NCBI RefSeq assembly: GCF_008764295.1
Contig: NZ_VTQX01000001.1
Coordinates: 226,325 to 290,324, forward strand
Reading direction: 5' to 3'
Length of the DNA stretch: 64,000 bases
Source of the DNA: Bacillus methanolicus
GTDB lineage: Bacteria > Bacillota > Bacilli > Bacillales > Cytobacillaceae
In this document: positions 37,036-46,090 of the stretch, piece after piece
Layout: each line of letters starts with the position of its first letter
How positions within the stretch are numbered: position 1 is the stretch's first letter
Notes under the pieces: model-generated
Told to the model about the DNA's origin: nothing
The model's database searches: none
Seen by the model: only the letters and a program-made list of their open reading frames with translations
Position numbers and translations under genes: made by a program

Positions 37036-38004
37036 TCAGCCCCCTAGCTTTTTCATTAATTCGTTGTATTCTTCCTCTGTAATGGTACCTTCAAGCAGCA
37101 TTTCACGAAGCTTCGCTTTCTTTGCATGATTTTCATCTTTATTTTTAGATTGCTGTAAGTTTTTCTTTGGTGCTGCACTGTATTTTTTTAGAAAATACAC
37201 AAGCAAAATCGTAGACATAACTGTAATGACACTAATGACAGTAATAATTAGCCATGTCGGAATCTTCTCCTCGTTATTTCGCACAGACGCTTGTTGCATT
37301 CCAGCACTTCCTGCCATTTCTTCCATGATTTTTGTGGTTGTTCGATCATCTGCTCGTTCATATTCCAATTTTATTGATTTTTCTTCTCCTTTTTTCATCC
37401 CTTGAACTTGGTACAGAAACATATTCATGTTATAACTATTCTTTTGATGCGTTTCAGCTTCCGGTTCAAGCTTAAAGCTTTCGGTCTTTAGCGGCTCCAC
37501 GAAAATCAAGTTCATTAAACCAATATCGGCAAAGCTTTCGAAATGAAAGTCCAATGTCTTTTTATCTCCATCAACGATAGAGTCTGTATAATACTCAATC
37601 ACAAAGCGATACAATTCCTGCGGTTGAATTTCTTCACTTGTCTCCCATGAGATAAAGCCCTCTTTTTCATCCAATTCATACTCAATTTCATACATATCTC
37701 GCATATCTGCTGAGTAATCTGCAACAAAACCTATTTTAAAATTCTTCTCCTTTGTTGGAAGAGGAATCTGAATTTTCCCTTTCTGTGCCTTGTCTGTATT
37801 ATTTAATAACGAACCATGATAGCCAACAAGCAAAGGCGGTCGCTTTCCTTCCTTATCTTTTGGATGATAGGAATACTCAGGCAATATCTGGACAGTAAGT
37901 TCTTCCATTTTCAGTGAATCTTTTGTTTCTTCAGCACTTGCACTTCCCGTTACCATCAAACTTAAACAAAAAACAAACGTCCATAAGAACGATAATCTTC
38001 TCAA
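37036..38004 (-). CDS. First gene of the ccm-nrf operon: exported, SHOCT-tailed protein of unknown function
   Basis: A 322-residue protein. An N-terminal signal (FLWTFVFCLSLMVTGSASA) precedes an extracellular beta-rich domain of about 220 residues, then a membrane helix (WLIITVISVITVMSTILLVYFL) and a cytoplasmic tail with a SHOCT-like helix pair (AKLREMLLEGTITEEEYNEL). The start is TTG at 38004 behind AAAGGG. Only four bases separate it from ccmE, so it is part of the operon. I do not recognise the extracellular domain; no heme motif is present. Confidence 0.75.
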   Translation of the reverse strand: MRRLSFLWTFVFCLSLMVTGSASAEETKDSLKMEELTVQILPEYSYHPKDKEGKRPPLLVGYHGSLLNNTDKAQKGKIQIPLPTKEKNFKIGFVADYSADMRDMYEIEYELDEKEGFISWETSEEIQPQELYRFVIEYYTDSIVDGDKKTLDFHFESFADIGLMNLIFVEPLKTESFKLEPEAETHQKNSYNMNMFLYQVQGMKKGEEKSIKLEYERADDRTTTKIMEEMAGSAGMQQASVRNNEEKIPTWLIITVISVITVMSTILLVYFLKKYSAAPKKNLQQSKNKDENHAKKAKLREMLLEGTITEEEYNELMKKLGG

Positions 38005-38050
38005 TGTGTGTACACCCTTTCTCCCTTTATGAACACAATAGTGACATTTT

Positions 38051-38066
38051 TGTGAACTTATTCACA
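38051..38066 (-). promoter_or_regulatory. FNR-type box 1 upstream of ccm-nrf
   Basis: TGTGAACTTATTCACA matches the Bacillus Fnr consensus TGTGA-N6-TCACA exactly. It lies 47-62 bases upstream of the first gene's start. Fnr is an oxygen-sensing activator of anaerobic respiration. Confidence 0.75.
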
Positions 38067-38127
38067 TTAATGCTAATTAATAACGAATTCCTCTCCATCA
38101 TTCAATCATTTATATCAATTCCTCTTC

Positions 38128-38143
38128 TGTGATATATCGCACA
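38128..38143 (-). promoter_or_regulatory. FNR-type box 2 upstream of ccm-nrf
   Basis: TGTGATATATCGCACA matches TGTGA-N6-TCACA with one mismatch. A TATAAA element on the minus strand at 38109-38114 lies about 14 bases downstream of it, so this box could be an activator position. Which of the two boxes is functional cannot be told from the sequence. Confidence 0.5.
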
Positions 38144-38204
38144 AAATATGATCATCCTATTACCAAATTGTGAACAAATAGAGAGCCCCTTATTTACAAC
38201 AAAG

Positions 38205-38263
38205 CATTATAAACAAAGAAAGCATCGCTCACCCAATGGTTCGAGAGAGCAATGCTTTCTTTT
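38205..38263 (-). terminator. corC-like gene terminator
   Basis: AAAGAAAGCATCGCTC (38215-38230) pairs with GAGCAATGCTTTCTTT (38247-38262) with one mismatch and a 16-base loop. On the minus strand it runs into TTTGTTTATAATG. It separates the CorC-like gene from the ccm promoter. Confidence 0.75.
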
Positions 38264-38276
38264 ACAAAAGTATGTA

Positions 38277-39506
38277 TTAAATCGTCTTTTTCGTTATTTC
38301 AATTTGAGTTAATTTATTATCCTCAATTGCTTTAATTAGGAAATGCAAATGATGATATTCTAATGTCTCCCCTACTTTAGGGAAATAACCGAACTCCTTA
38401 AATAAAAAACCAGCTAGAATATCTTCATCTTCTGGAATCTTTGTTTTAAATACTTCGTTTAGACGACGAATGCCTAATTTTCCATGACAAACGATATGAG
38501 AATCGGTCAGTTCTTCAATTAGAACTTCTTCATTTAAATCGGTTTCATCTTCAATTTCCTGACCAAGCATAGCCTCGATAATGTCCTCATGACTAATGAT
38601 TCCTTTCGTACCGCCGTACTCATCTAATACGATTGCAATATGCTTTTTTTCCTTAAGCATCATCTTAAAGAGCTTCTCTATAGAGAGTGCTTCTATAACA
38701 AAAAGTGGCTTTGTATCAATAAACTCTTGTAAATCTTTCTCTTCCTGCAATGACCACTCTAATAACTGCTTTGAGTGAAAGACACCAACAATATTATCCA
38801 TATCCTCTTTATAAACTGGATATCTCGTATAATTGTTACTTATAACAATATCTCTTACTTCTTCATACTTAGAATTCAGTGGGATCCCAACAATATCCAT
38901 TCTCGGTGTTTTTAGGGCATCGCGCACGTCCATATCATAAAAATCGATAACCCCTTTAATTCTCTTTGTTTCCTCGTTTTTAAAGGTTCCTTCTGTCGTT
39001 GCAATATCTACCATTGTCATAAGCTCTTCCTTGGAAATGGAAACCCCCTCAGCATTTTCCTTTGCCAAAAATTTAATAATAATTCTTGTGAATTTCGATA
39101 GCAAAAACGTCAACGGCTTCAGTAAAATCAAGAGACCAGAAATCACAGGGAAAACCAGATACGATATTTTCTCAGAAAAAGTAGCTGCAATAGATTTCGG
39201 AAGCACCTCGGCAAAGATAATCAAGACAACAGTCAATATTCCTGTAGCGATTCCAACGTTTATGCCATACTCAATTGCCATAATGGTAACAAGTGTCGGG
39301 AGCATAATATTCGAGATATTATTTCCGATCAGAATGGCCGTAATCAACTCATCTGGCTTTGAAACAAGTTTCAATAATTTTTGTGATTTCACGTCTTGCT
39401 GATCAGCTCTTGTCTTTATTTTCATTTTATTAACAGCGGTTAAAGCCGTTTCACTCCCTGATAGAAAAAAAGACATTAACATAAAGAACAGAATTGCCAA
39501 AAACAA
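38277..39506 (-). CDS. CNNM/CorC-family membrane protein with CBS domains
   Basis: A ~409-residue protein: an N-terminal DUF21 membrane domain (FLSGSETALTAVNKMKIKTR, four helices), then two CBS domains (about residues 195-320) and a C-terminal transporter-associated domain (DEDILAGFLFKEFGYFPKVGE). Family members influence magnesium efflux or tolerance. The start is taken as TTG at 39506, after GGAGGG; an earlier TTG overlaps the site. B. subtilis has several paralogues, so no symbol is given. Confidence 0.88.
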   Translation of the reverse strand: MFLAILFFMLMSFFLSGSETALTAVNKMKIKTRADQQDVKSQKLLKLVSKPDELITAILIGNNISNIMLPTLVTIMAIEYGINVGIATGILTVVLIIFAEVLPKSIAATFSEKISYLVFPVISGLLILLKPLTFLLSKFTRIIIKFLAKENAEGVSISKEELMTMVDIATTEGTFKNEETKRIKGVIDFYDMDVRDALKTPRMDIVGIPLNSKYEEVRDIVISNNYTRYPVYKEDMDNIVGVFHSKQLLEWSLQEEKDLQEFIDTKPLFVIEALSIEKLFKMMLKEKKHIAIVLDEYGGTKGIISHEDIIEAMLGQEIEDETDLNEEVLIEELTDSHIVCHGKLGIRRLNEVFKTKIPEDEDILAGFLFKEFGYFPKVGETLEYHHLHFLIKAIEDNKLTQIEITKKTI

Positions 39507-39712
39507 TTTTTTTCCCTCCAATTAAAAGCACACAAGTGCCTCTCACTTTGCTAGATGACAATTATGAAGAATTGTATCGGCAGATTATATCGGAAAATAT
39601 GCCTAACACAGCGCTTTATTTTCTATAATACTGATTCCTCCAAAGGAGATCATGTATTATTAAAAACTCTCATCTCTAGTTCTTACCTTTGGCACAAACG
39701 AAATTGAACTAT

Positions 39713-39904
39713 TTATTTCGTTAAAACTTTATTTTGCAACATCTTCTTAATCTGATTGTTCATTAAAAAAATGCGATGGAGAATGTTAACGCTGAAACAA
39801 ATAAATTTATCGTCCTCAATCAGGACAGCTTGCGGCAACAAAGCAGAAGCAATCGTCCATATATGAAGATCATAAACATTTATTACGCGATCTATTCCTT
39901 CGAA
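39713..39904 (-). pseudogene. Remnant of a cation diffusion facilitator C-terminal domain
   Basis: The minus-strand reading EGIDRVINVYDLHIWTIASA is the conserved G-V-x-x-V-x-D-L-H-I-W-T-I hallmark of the cytoplasmic C-terminal domain of CDF (CzcD-like) metal transporters. The reading continues through VLIEDDKF to a stop at 39713. Upstream there is no membrane domain and stops appear in frame, and the part after the motif is eroded. This is a dead gene fragment. Identification rests on one motif. Confidence 0.55.
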
Positions 39905-40261
39905 CTTCTTTCACCTTCTACAGTTTAAATATTTTTGATTTTTCCACCTTCAAAATATGAAAGTGTACTCCCCCCGATTTACATATAACTAGCAGCACAT
40001 AACAGCTTACACATTGCGAATTTTGATTTGATGATTGACAGTGACATTTAGTAGCAATAGTGATTTGCAATACTTTTTGCAATCTGACAAACTAAAGATT
40101 CTTCTTGAAATAGGATAATGAATTCAAATATTTTCACCATTTTCAGTTCCTGCTAATGTTTCAAAAATTGGTGGTTTTTTTAATCGAATTATTTACGTAT
40201 AACAAACGATACATGAACAGATGCTCATTTATCTATAATTAGATTACCATATTACCCATAA

Positions 40262-40296
40262 ATGTAAAGAAAAACCGACTAAAATTCAGCCGGTTT
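40262..40296 (-). terminator. pepF-like gene terminator
   Basis: AAACCGACT pairs with AGCCGGTTT (9 bp with one wobble, 7-base loop), followed on the minus strand by TTCTTTACATT. It lies nine bases after the stop of the peptidase gene. Confidence 0.75.
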
Positions 40297-40304
40297 CAAA
40301 GCCA

Positions 40305-41999
40305 TTATAAACTTTTATCATCAACGGAGTTTAACCATTTTTCGATTTCTCCAACAACGGACTGTACACAGCCTTCTTTAAATGGAGAAATTAGGTTTGC
40401 TTCCTTTACGAGTTCTGTAAACGGCAAACTACCTCCTAATTTGCACAGCTTCAAATAGTCACCCCATGCTTCTTCATGATTTTCTCTGGATCGCTTCCAA
40501 AATTGAAAAGCACAGATTTGAGCTAAAGTATAATCAATATAGTAGAAAGGTGAATTATAAATATGGCCTTGACGCTGCCAAAATCCGCCATTCTCTAAAT
40601 ATGCAATTCCATCATAATCTCGATGCGGCAAGTATGTTTTTTCAATTTCTCTCCAGGCAGCCTTCCGTTCCTTAGGTGAAGCTGTCGGATTTTCATAAAC
40701 CCAATGCTGAAATTCATCTACAGAAACTCCATATGGAAGAAATAATAAGCTAGAACTCAAATGAGAGAATTTGTATTTTTCTGTATCTTCCGCAAAAAAT
40801 AATTCCATCCATGGCCAAGTAAAAAACTCCATACTCATAGAGTGAATTTCTGCCGCTTCATATGTTGGCCAATAATACTCTGGAATGTCAAAATGACGGC
40901 TTGAATAGATTTGAAATGCATGACCAGCTTCATGCGTTAATACATCAATATCCCCGGAAGTACCATTAAAATTAGAAAATATAAACGGAGCTTTGTAATT
41001 TTCGATAAAGGTACAGTAGCCGCCACCCGCTTTCCCCTTTTTTGCTACAAGATCCATTAAGTTTTCTTCTCTCATATATTGAAAGAATTCACCTGTCTCT
41101 TTGGAGAGCTCATTATACATTTGTTGACCGTTTTCAATAATCCAGTCAGGGTTGCCTTTAGGAATCGCATTGCCAGAAGTAAAATTGAAACCTTCATCAA
41201 AGAACTTTAATGAATCGACACCTATTCTTTCCTGTTGACGTTTTCTTAATTTACTAGCGATCGGAACAATAAATTCTTTTACTTGATTGCGAAATTTAGC
41301 GACCATTTCCGCATTGTAATCCGTTCTATACATTCTATAATAAGCTAGTTCAACAAAATTATTATAACCAAGTTTCTGAGCAATCTCAGTACGAACCTTT
41401 ACTAACTCATCATAAATACGATCCAATTCATCCTCATGTTCTGCGAAAAATCCAAAACGTGCAGCACTTGCTTTCTTTCTCATGCTGCGGTCCTTTGATT
41501 CTGTAAAGGGCTCTAATTGAGCAAGCGTTCTTTCTTCACCTTCAAACATTATCTTCGCAGAAGCGATAAGCTTAGTATATTCACTTGAAAGTTTATTTTC
41601 CATTTGCAGCAGTGGCACTACTTCTGGCGAAAATACCTTTAGTTGTGCTTCTGCAAGAGCAAATAACTGTTTGCCCCACTTCTTTTCAAGCTCAGGGCGA
41701 AATTTTGAATGAACTAATGCTTCATAATATTTGGTCACAAGCCCGTCAATTTGCGGTTCTAATTCATCGGTGGCATCCTGTTCTTGCTTATAAAATTCAT
41801 CGTTTGTATCAATCGAATGTCGAATATAGACTAAATTAAACATTGTTCCTACATCATTGCGAATATCATTAATCTCTTGCATTACTTTATTTTGCTCGTC
41901 AGCGGTTTTTGCTTCATTGAAACTTTTGATCAACCTCTCAAAATTTCTTTCAATTGTTTCTAAATTCGGTCTCGTATATGTAAACTGCTCAAATCCCAC
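40305..41999 (-). CDS. M3-family oligoendopeptidase (PepF-like)
   Basis: A 564-residue cytoplasmic metallopeptidase with the zinc motif HEAGH in VLTHEAGHAFQIYSSR and the downstream glutamate region EAAEIHSMSMEFFTWPW. Family M3 enzymes cut short peptides. The start is GTG at 41999 behind AGGGGG. It is monocistronic; a terminator follows. Several paralogues exist in bacilli, so no symbol is assigned. Confidence 0.9.
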   Translation of the reverse strand: MGFEQFTYTRPNLETIERNFERLIKSFNEAKTADEQNKVMQEINDIRNDVGTMFNLVYIRHSIDTNDEFYKQEQDATDELEPQIDGLVTKYYEALVHSKFRPELEKKWGKQLFALAEAQLKVFSPEVVPLLQMENKLSSEYTKLIASAKIMFEGEERTLAQLEPFTESKDRSMRKKASAARFGFFAEHEDELDRIYDELVKVRTEIAQKLGYNNFVELAYYRMYRTDYNAEMVAKFRNQVKEFIVPIASKLRKRQQERIGVDSLKFFDEGFNFTSGNAIPKGNPDWIIENGQQMYNELSKETGEFFQYMREENLMDLVAKKGKAGGGYCTFIENYKAPFIFSNFNGTSGDIDVLTHEAGHAFQIYSSRHFDIPEYYWPTYEAAEIHSMSMEFFTWPWMELFFAEDTEKYKFSHLSSSLLFLPYGVSVDEFQHWVYENPTASPKERKAAWREIEKTYLPHRDYDGIAYLENGGFWQRQGHIYNSPFYYIDYTLAQICAFQFWKRSRENHEEAWGDYLKLCKLGGSLPFTELVKEANLISPFKEGCVQSVVGEIEKWLNSVDDKSL

Positions 42000-42090
42000 T
42001 AAATAGCCCCCTATTCGAAAAATTTAGAAATTACAAAGTAATTATACAGGAAAAAGACGAACCAGTCTATTTAATAGAAAAATAGGCTTT

Positions 42091-42132
42091 TGTTGCCGTG
42101 ATGATTTTTTGGTTGATTCCGTGCGAAACAAA
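42091..42132. repeat. Dispersed repeat family C, copy
   Basis: TGTTGCCGTGATGATTTTTT then GGTTGATTCCGTGCGAAACA resembles 11946-11978 (TTGTTGATTTTTGGCTCATC then TCGTGTGAAACC). Divergent but same direction. Confidence 0.35.
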
Positions 42133-42239
42133 GATCTATACAGCATGAGCTAGAGAAAGACAAATTGATTTAGATTTAAACAATCGTTTACATTTTATAA
42201 TTTCCATAAGTAAAGAGCATGAGGCAAAAACAAAAAAGG

Positions 42240-42344
42240 AATCCTCCTTTTATCGATTATTTAATAAGCAAAATCCCTAAAGACCTACACACAAGAAAAA
42301 GCTGATATCAAAAAGTCGTTTCTAACGATTTTTGACACAGCTTC
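42240..42344. repeat. 105-bp dispersed repeat family B, copy 2
   Basis: It aligns essentially gap-free with 18581-18685; the final 43 bases are almost identical, including CTGATATCAAAAAGTCGTTT and GACACAGCTTC. It lies 26 bases after the mhqR stop and could act as its terminator. Confidence 0.7.
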
Positions 42345-42370
42345 TCACAGCAATATGGCATTTGCTTTAC

Positions 42371-42805
42371 TTACGAAACAGACAGACCAAGTTTTTTCAA
42401 AAGCGCAATCGCTTCATTCTTTTCATCATTAGAAAGCTCGGACATTAGTTGATGAATTTTTTGTTCATGCTGAGGGAAAACATCTTCGATGAATTTTTTT
42501 CCGCTATCGGTAATTTGTGCAAACGTAACCCTTCTATCATTTGGACAAGCTACCCGAACTAAATACCCCTTTTCCTCCAACTTGTCAACGACGTAAGTAA
42601 TACTTCCGCTTGCTAAAAGGATTTTTCCGCCTATTTGTTGGAGTGGTTGCTCCCCTTTATGATAAAGCAATTCTAAAACAGCAAACTCTGTCGGATTTAA
42701 TCCATAAGTATGAATTAATTTATTGACATTTTCATTGACCGCGCGATAGGCACGGGACAATACGATAAATAGCTTAAGAGATTGTTTAATTTCATCGTTA
42801 TTCAT
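42371..42805 (-). CDS. mhqR: MarR-family regulator, MhqR-like
   Basis: A 144-residue MarR regulator: LFIVLSRAYRAVNENVNKLIH, YGLNPTEFAVLELLYHKGEQPLQ, the winged helix with KILLASGSITYVVDKLEEKGYLVR and CPNDRRVTFAQITDSGK. I recognise it as close to MhqR of B. subtilis, the repressor of quinone-detoxification genes; kinD and mhqR are neighbours there as well. The start ATG at 42805 lies after AAAGGA. No target operon is visible nearby. Confidence 0.75.
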   Translation of the reverse strand: MNNDEIKQSLKLFIVLSRAYRAVNENVNKLIHTYGLNPTEFAVLELLYHKGEQPLQQIGGKILLASGSITYVVDKLEEKGYLVRVACPNDRRVTFAQITDSGKKFIEDVFPQHEQKIHQLMSELSNDEKNEAIALLKKLGLSVS

Positions 42806-43383
42806 ATATCTCAAATCCTTTAAACGAAATATAGTTTTTCAAGGCCTCCTATGCCTGCTTAGCTCAATAATATGGCAAAAACCTCTAATATCTTGATTTA
42901 AAACTATTATAGAGAAAACTCCTGTTCTATGTCAATTTCATGAAGCTTTTGTAAAAGAATTACTAAATCAAAGACTCTGTTATATGTTCGTGCTGATTTT
43001 TGCCACACTTTCTCAACCTTTCAGCATAACCTGATAGTCGTTCAAAACCAAGACTGCACCCGAAATAAAACAATAACTGTCTTATCTACAATATTGTTAA
43101 ACAATAACAAAAAAGTTCGTCTCTATAAATAATTCGATGTTATTTAATGCTATAATATTAATGAACTATCCAGTTTTTACAAAATTTCAAGCACGGTTAA
43201 ACGTATAATTCAGCATTACAACTTTTCTTTTATGCTGGAAAATTGTTTATGGCGGAATTGCTTAAACTTTGACCTATCAACAGCATGTGTTATTTTTTTG
43301 CAATTTCTCGCTCAAATTTGATAAGGTGTGTATATTAACAATTTTACTTAACTAAAAAATGAATAAAGCTTTGGAGCCACTTA
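42806..43383. other. Divergent AT-rich region, no gene seen
   Basis: This 578-base gap lies between divergent mhqR and kinD. No open frame with a ribosome site, hairpin or clear operator was found; it should contain both promoters. Confidence 0.35.
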
Positions 43384-44904
43384 ATGAAAAAACATCTGAA
43401 ATTATTGATTATCTATCTTATTGTCGTATTTGTTCCAACCATCATTGGAAGTTCTTATTTCATCCATTTACGATCGATAATTAATTTAAATGAACGAATA
43501 AATGAAGCCAACTGGATTGCCTCGATTCATGAATCACATTGGGATAAGTTTATTAGCGGGACGGTAACCTCCCTTGAAATGATCGCTATGACCGCAAAAA
43601 CTTTATTCGACGATCTAGAGCAAATGAAGCCTTTGCTCGAAAAGGCTCACCAATCAGATCCTCGCTATGGGGGGATTTATTTAGTAGGAAAAAATGGGGG
43701 GATTATTGCCGGTTCAAACCAGCACTTACCCGAAAGTACTTATATTGAAAAAGAGTTAGTTAATGAAGTCACGAAAACAAAGGATGTTATCATTTCAAAT
43801 GATTCGTTTTCTTTAGAAAACGGACAGACGGTCATCGGACTTGCCTACCCTATATTAGCCGAAAACAATGAATTGATGGCCGTATCATTGGCACTGTTAC
43901 GAATTGATTACGTCGAAAACTTAATGAAAGTTCTCACACCTGACTCAAAAATCTTGCTATTAAGCGCAAATGAAAATATATTAATGACGTTTAATATGAA
44001 AGAAACCGAAAAAATTGAAGATCTTACAAATGAGGAGAAATGGGTCACTTATCCGATCGAGCGTCTGCCATGGAAGTTAAAAGTAAAAGTGGATGAGAAA
44101 GAAAAAACTGTGATAGATTCATTGATGATTATTGGAATTCATCTGATTCTTACCCATATTCTATTTTTACTAATCAATTATTTATTGCTTAAGCGTCAGG
44201 CAGCAATCGAAAGAAAAGAAAATGAAGCGCAAAAGCTAGAACTAGTCGGCACACTAGCAGCTAGCACCGCCCATGAAATCCGCAATCCATTAACGGGAAT
44301 TAAAGGGCTTGTACAACTTCTTAGTGAAAAATACGATGAACCGACTGATCGCATGTATTTTTCCGTCATTGATAAAGAAATAGAACGGATCAATGAAATT
44401 GTGAGTGAATTTCTAATTTTAGGGAAGCCGACAGCGCAAAAAATGGAAATTGTTGATATTTCTGGTGTTCTTAGAGAACTTTATCCATTAATCTTATCGG
44501 AAGCAACTTTTAATAGAGTTCATCTTCATTACGAAGTTGCAACAGACCCCATTCTTGTCAAATGTACTAAAGACCAAATGAAGCAAGTTATTTTAAACAT
44601 TACAAGAAATGCTTTTGAAGCAATGAAGGGCGAAATAAAATCCGAGGGAATCCTGACAGTAGAATTGCGTAAAGAAAACCATCTTTGCGAAATTATCATT
44701 ACAGATACCGGAGTTGGAATCAACGAAAAAGTGATTGAACAAATATTTACTCCTTTTTATACTTCAAAAGAAACAGGTACTGGACTCGGTTTAGTCGTGT
44801 GCAAACGTATTTTACAATCATTTAACGGAGAAATTTTGATTACTAGCGAAGAACATAAAGGAACTACAGTCATACTTAAACTACCTCTAATTAGTTCTTC
44901 CTAA
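43384..44904 (+). CDS. kinD: KinD-like sporulation-type sensor histidine kinase
   Basis: 506 residues with two membrane helices (LKLLIIYLIVVFVPTIIGSSYF and LMIIGIHLILTHILFLLINYLL) flanking an extracellular Cache-type sensor domain. The cytoplasmic part has the HisKA phosphoacceptor AHEIRNPLTGIKGLVQLLSEK and the ATPase motifs NAFEAM, DTGVGI and GTGLGLVVCKRIL. The HEIRNPLT pattern and exact length match B. subtilis KinD, which feeds the Spo0A phosphorelay, and mhqR is next to it there too. A terminator follows at 44924. Confidence 0.85.
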   Translation: MKKHLKLLIIYLIVVFVPTIIGSSYFIHLRSIINLNERINEANWIASIHESHWDKFISGTVTSLEMIAMTAKTLFDDLEQMKPLLEKAHQSDPRYGGIYLVGKNGGIIAGSNQHLPESTYIEKELVNEVTKTKDVIISNDSFSLENGQTVIGLAYPILAENNELMAVSLALLRIDYVENLMKVLTPDSKILLLSANENILMTFNMKETEKIEDLTNEEKWVTYPIERLPWKLKVKVDEKEKTVIDSLMIIGIHLILTHILFLLINYLLLKRQAAIERKENEAQKLELVGTLAASTAHEIRNPLTGIKGLVQLLSEKYDEPTDRMYFSVIDKEIERINEIVSEFLILGKPTAQKMEIVDISGVLRELYPLILSEATFNRVHLHYEVATDPILVKCTKDQMKQVILNITRNAFEAMKGEIKSEGILTVELRKENHLCEIIITDTGVGINEKVIEQIFTPFYTSKETGTGLGLVVCKRILQSFNGEILITSEEHKGTTVILKLPLISSS

Positions 44905-44923
44905 CAAATAACCAACCTCTAAA

Positions 44924-44963
44924 GGCAGGTCTGTTTTCAGCCAAAAACAGGCCTGTCTTTTTA
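44924..44963 (+). terminator. kinD terminator
   Basis: CAGGTCTGTTTT pairs with AAAACAGGCCTG (one G-T pair) and is followed by TCTTTTTAT. It lies 21 bases after the kinD stop. Confidence 0.85.
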
Positions 44964-45118
44964 TATTCTGATGACGAAAGCATTGTTGTCAAATATCGAT
45001 GAATAATAGGGAAGATTGCCTTCAGTGCAAGCACCTCTAATTACCTTAATCAAGCTGATGTTTGATAGAAACTAGACGTAAATTCACTCATTTCAGGGAA
45101 GTATTCACATCATAAACC

Positions 45119-46090
45119 TTATAACTCAACGAGCGGCATCTTCCTTTCAATGCGCGCTCTTATTTCCTTTAATAGACTTTTGACCCGTTCACTGCGATCA
45201 GCTGGGGCAATTTTCTTATGAAATACAGTATACAGCGTTACATCCCTTAATCGCAAAAAAAGGGAAACTTGTTTTTTCCATTCATCGGGCAAAATATTTT
45301 CTGTCGTATAGCCTGCTAAGAAAGACTCTAAAAAGATACTAGCAAATGCCTTCCTTTCTCCTTTCTTATTTTCAGGGTAACGAAATAAAGTAGCGTAATA
45401 TAACCAGTGAAAGCAACAATCATCAAAATCAAAAACATGAATATCCTTTCCATCATAAAAGAAATTACCATGATGAAGATCAGAATGAATCAAGCCGTAT
45501 TGGTCATCCGTTCTTTCTAACCGTTCAACATCTGAGATCAGCTTCTTCGCATTGGCTATGACTAGCTCCTCATCCTTAGGAATGAATCTCTCAATTGCAA
45601 GAAGCTCATCTTCATTCCAATGTAACCTTTCTTTGATTTCCTCCCCTCGGCAATACTCTTTCGTTGCAGTATGAATTTTCCCAACCGTTCTCCCCCATTG
45701 ATAAAATAATTTCTTCGAAAAACTCTCATCATTAACCTTAACTGGACGACCTGGAGCCTTTGAGAATAAGCACGCAAAAAAAGTAGAGCCATCCCTTGCC
45801 CGTATAGCTGTGACAAGCTTGCCATTAACAGTTTCGTAGACCTTTGGCACATTTATCCCGTATTTGTAAAGATAGTTGATCCAATCCAATTCTGAACAAA
45901 TGGATTCCGCACTTCTATGTGAACTATGAGTGAGCCTTAATATATATGTTTTTTTATCCTTTATTACTTCGTAAACATAATTCTCAAAATCACCAAGCTT
46001 TTTCACTTCTCTTTGAATGGCAAACTGTCGTAAAGCTACCTCCATAATTTCATCGGTAAATAAATTAGCAACATTTTTTTCCAAGCACAT
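45119..46090 (-). CDS. Phosphotransferase of the APH/choline-kinase fold
   Basis: A 323-residue protein with the N-lobe pattern (YEVIKDKKTYILRLTHSSHRS), the catalytic motif HSDLHHGNFFYDG and the metal-binding VFDFDDC. This is the aminoglycoside phosphotransferase-like family, which includes stress kinases, homoserine kinase type II and antibiotic kinases; the substrate cannot be told. The start may be ATG at 46090 or TTG at 46084, both near GGAGG. It is divergent from the MFS pump, which might suggest a shared resistance role, but this is speculation. Confidence 0.75.
   Translation of the reverse strand: MCLEKNVANLFTDEIMEVALRQFAIQREVKKLGDFENYVYEVIKDKKTYILRLTHSSHRSAESICSELDWINYLYKYGINVPKVYETVNGKLVTAIRARDGSTFFACLFSKAPGRPVKVNDESFSKKLFYQWGRTVGKIHTATKEYCRGEEIKERLHWNEDELLAIERFIPKDEELVIANAKKLISDVERLERTDDQYGLIHSDLHHGNFFYDGKDIHVFDFDDCCFHWLYYATLFRYPENKKGERKAFASIFLESFLAGYTTENILPDEWKKQVSLFLRLRDVTLYTVFHKKIAPADRSERVKSLLKEIRARIERKMPLVEL

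Larger units (their letters stand above)
39507..40304. other. Long gap with a CDF transporter remnant
   Basis: Besides the pseudogene fragment at 39713-39904 I see no intact gene. A terminator for the peptidase gene lies at its high end. The rest is AT-rich without recognisable motifs. Confidence 0.5.
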
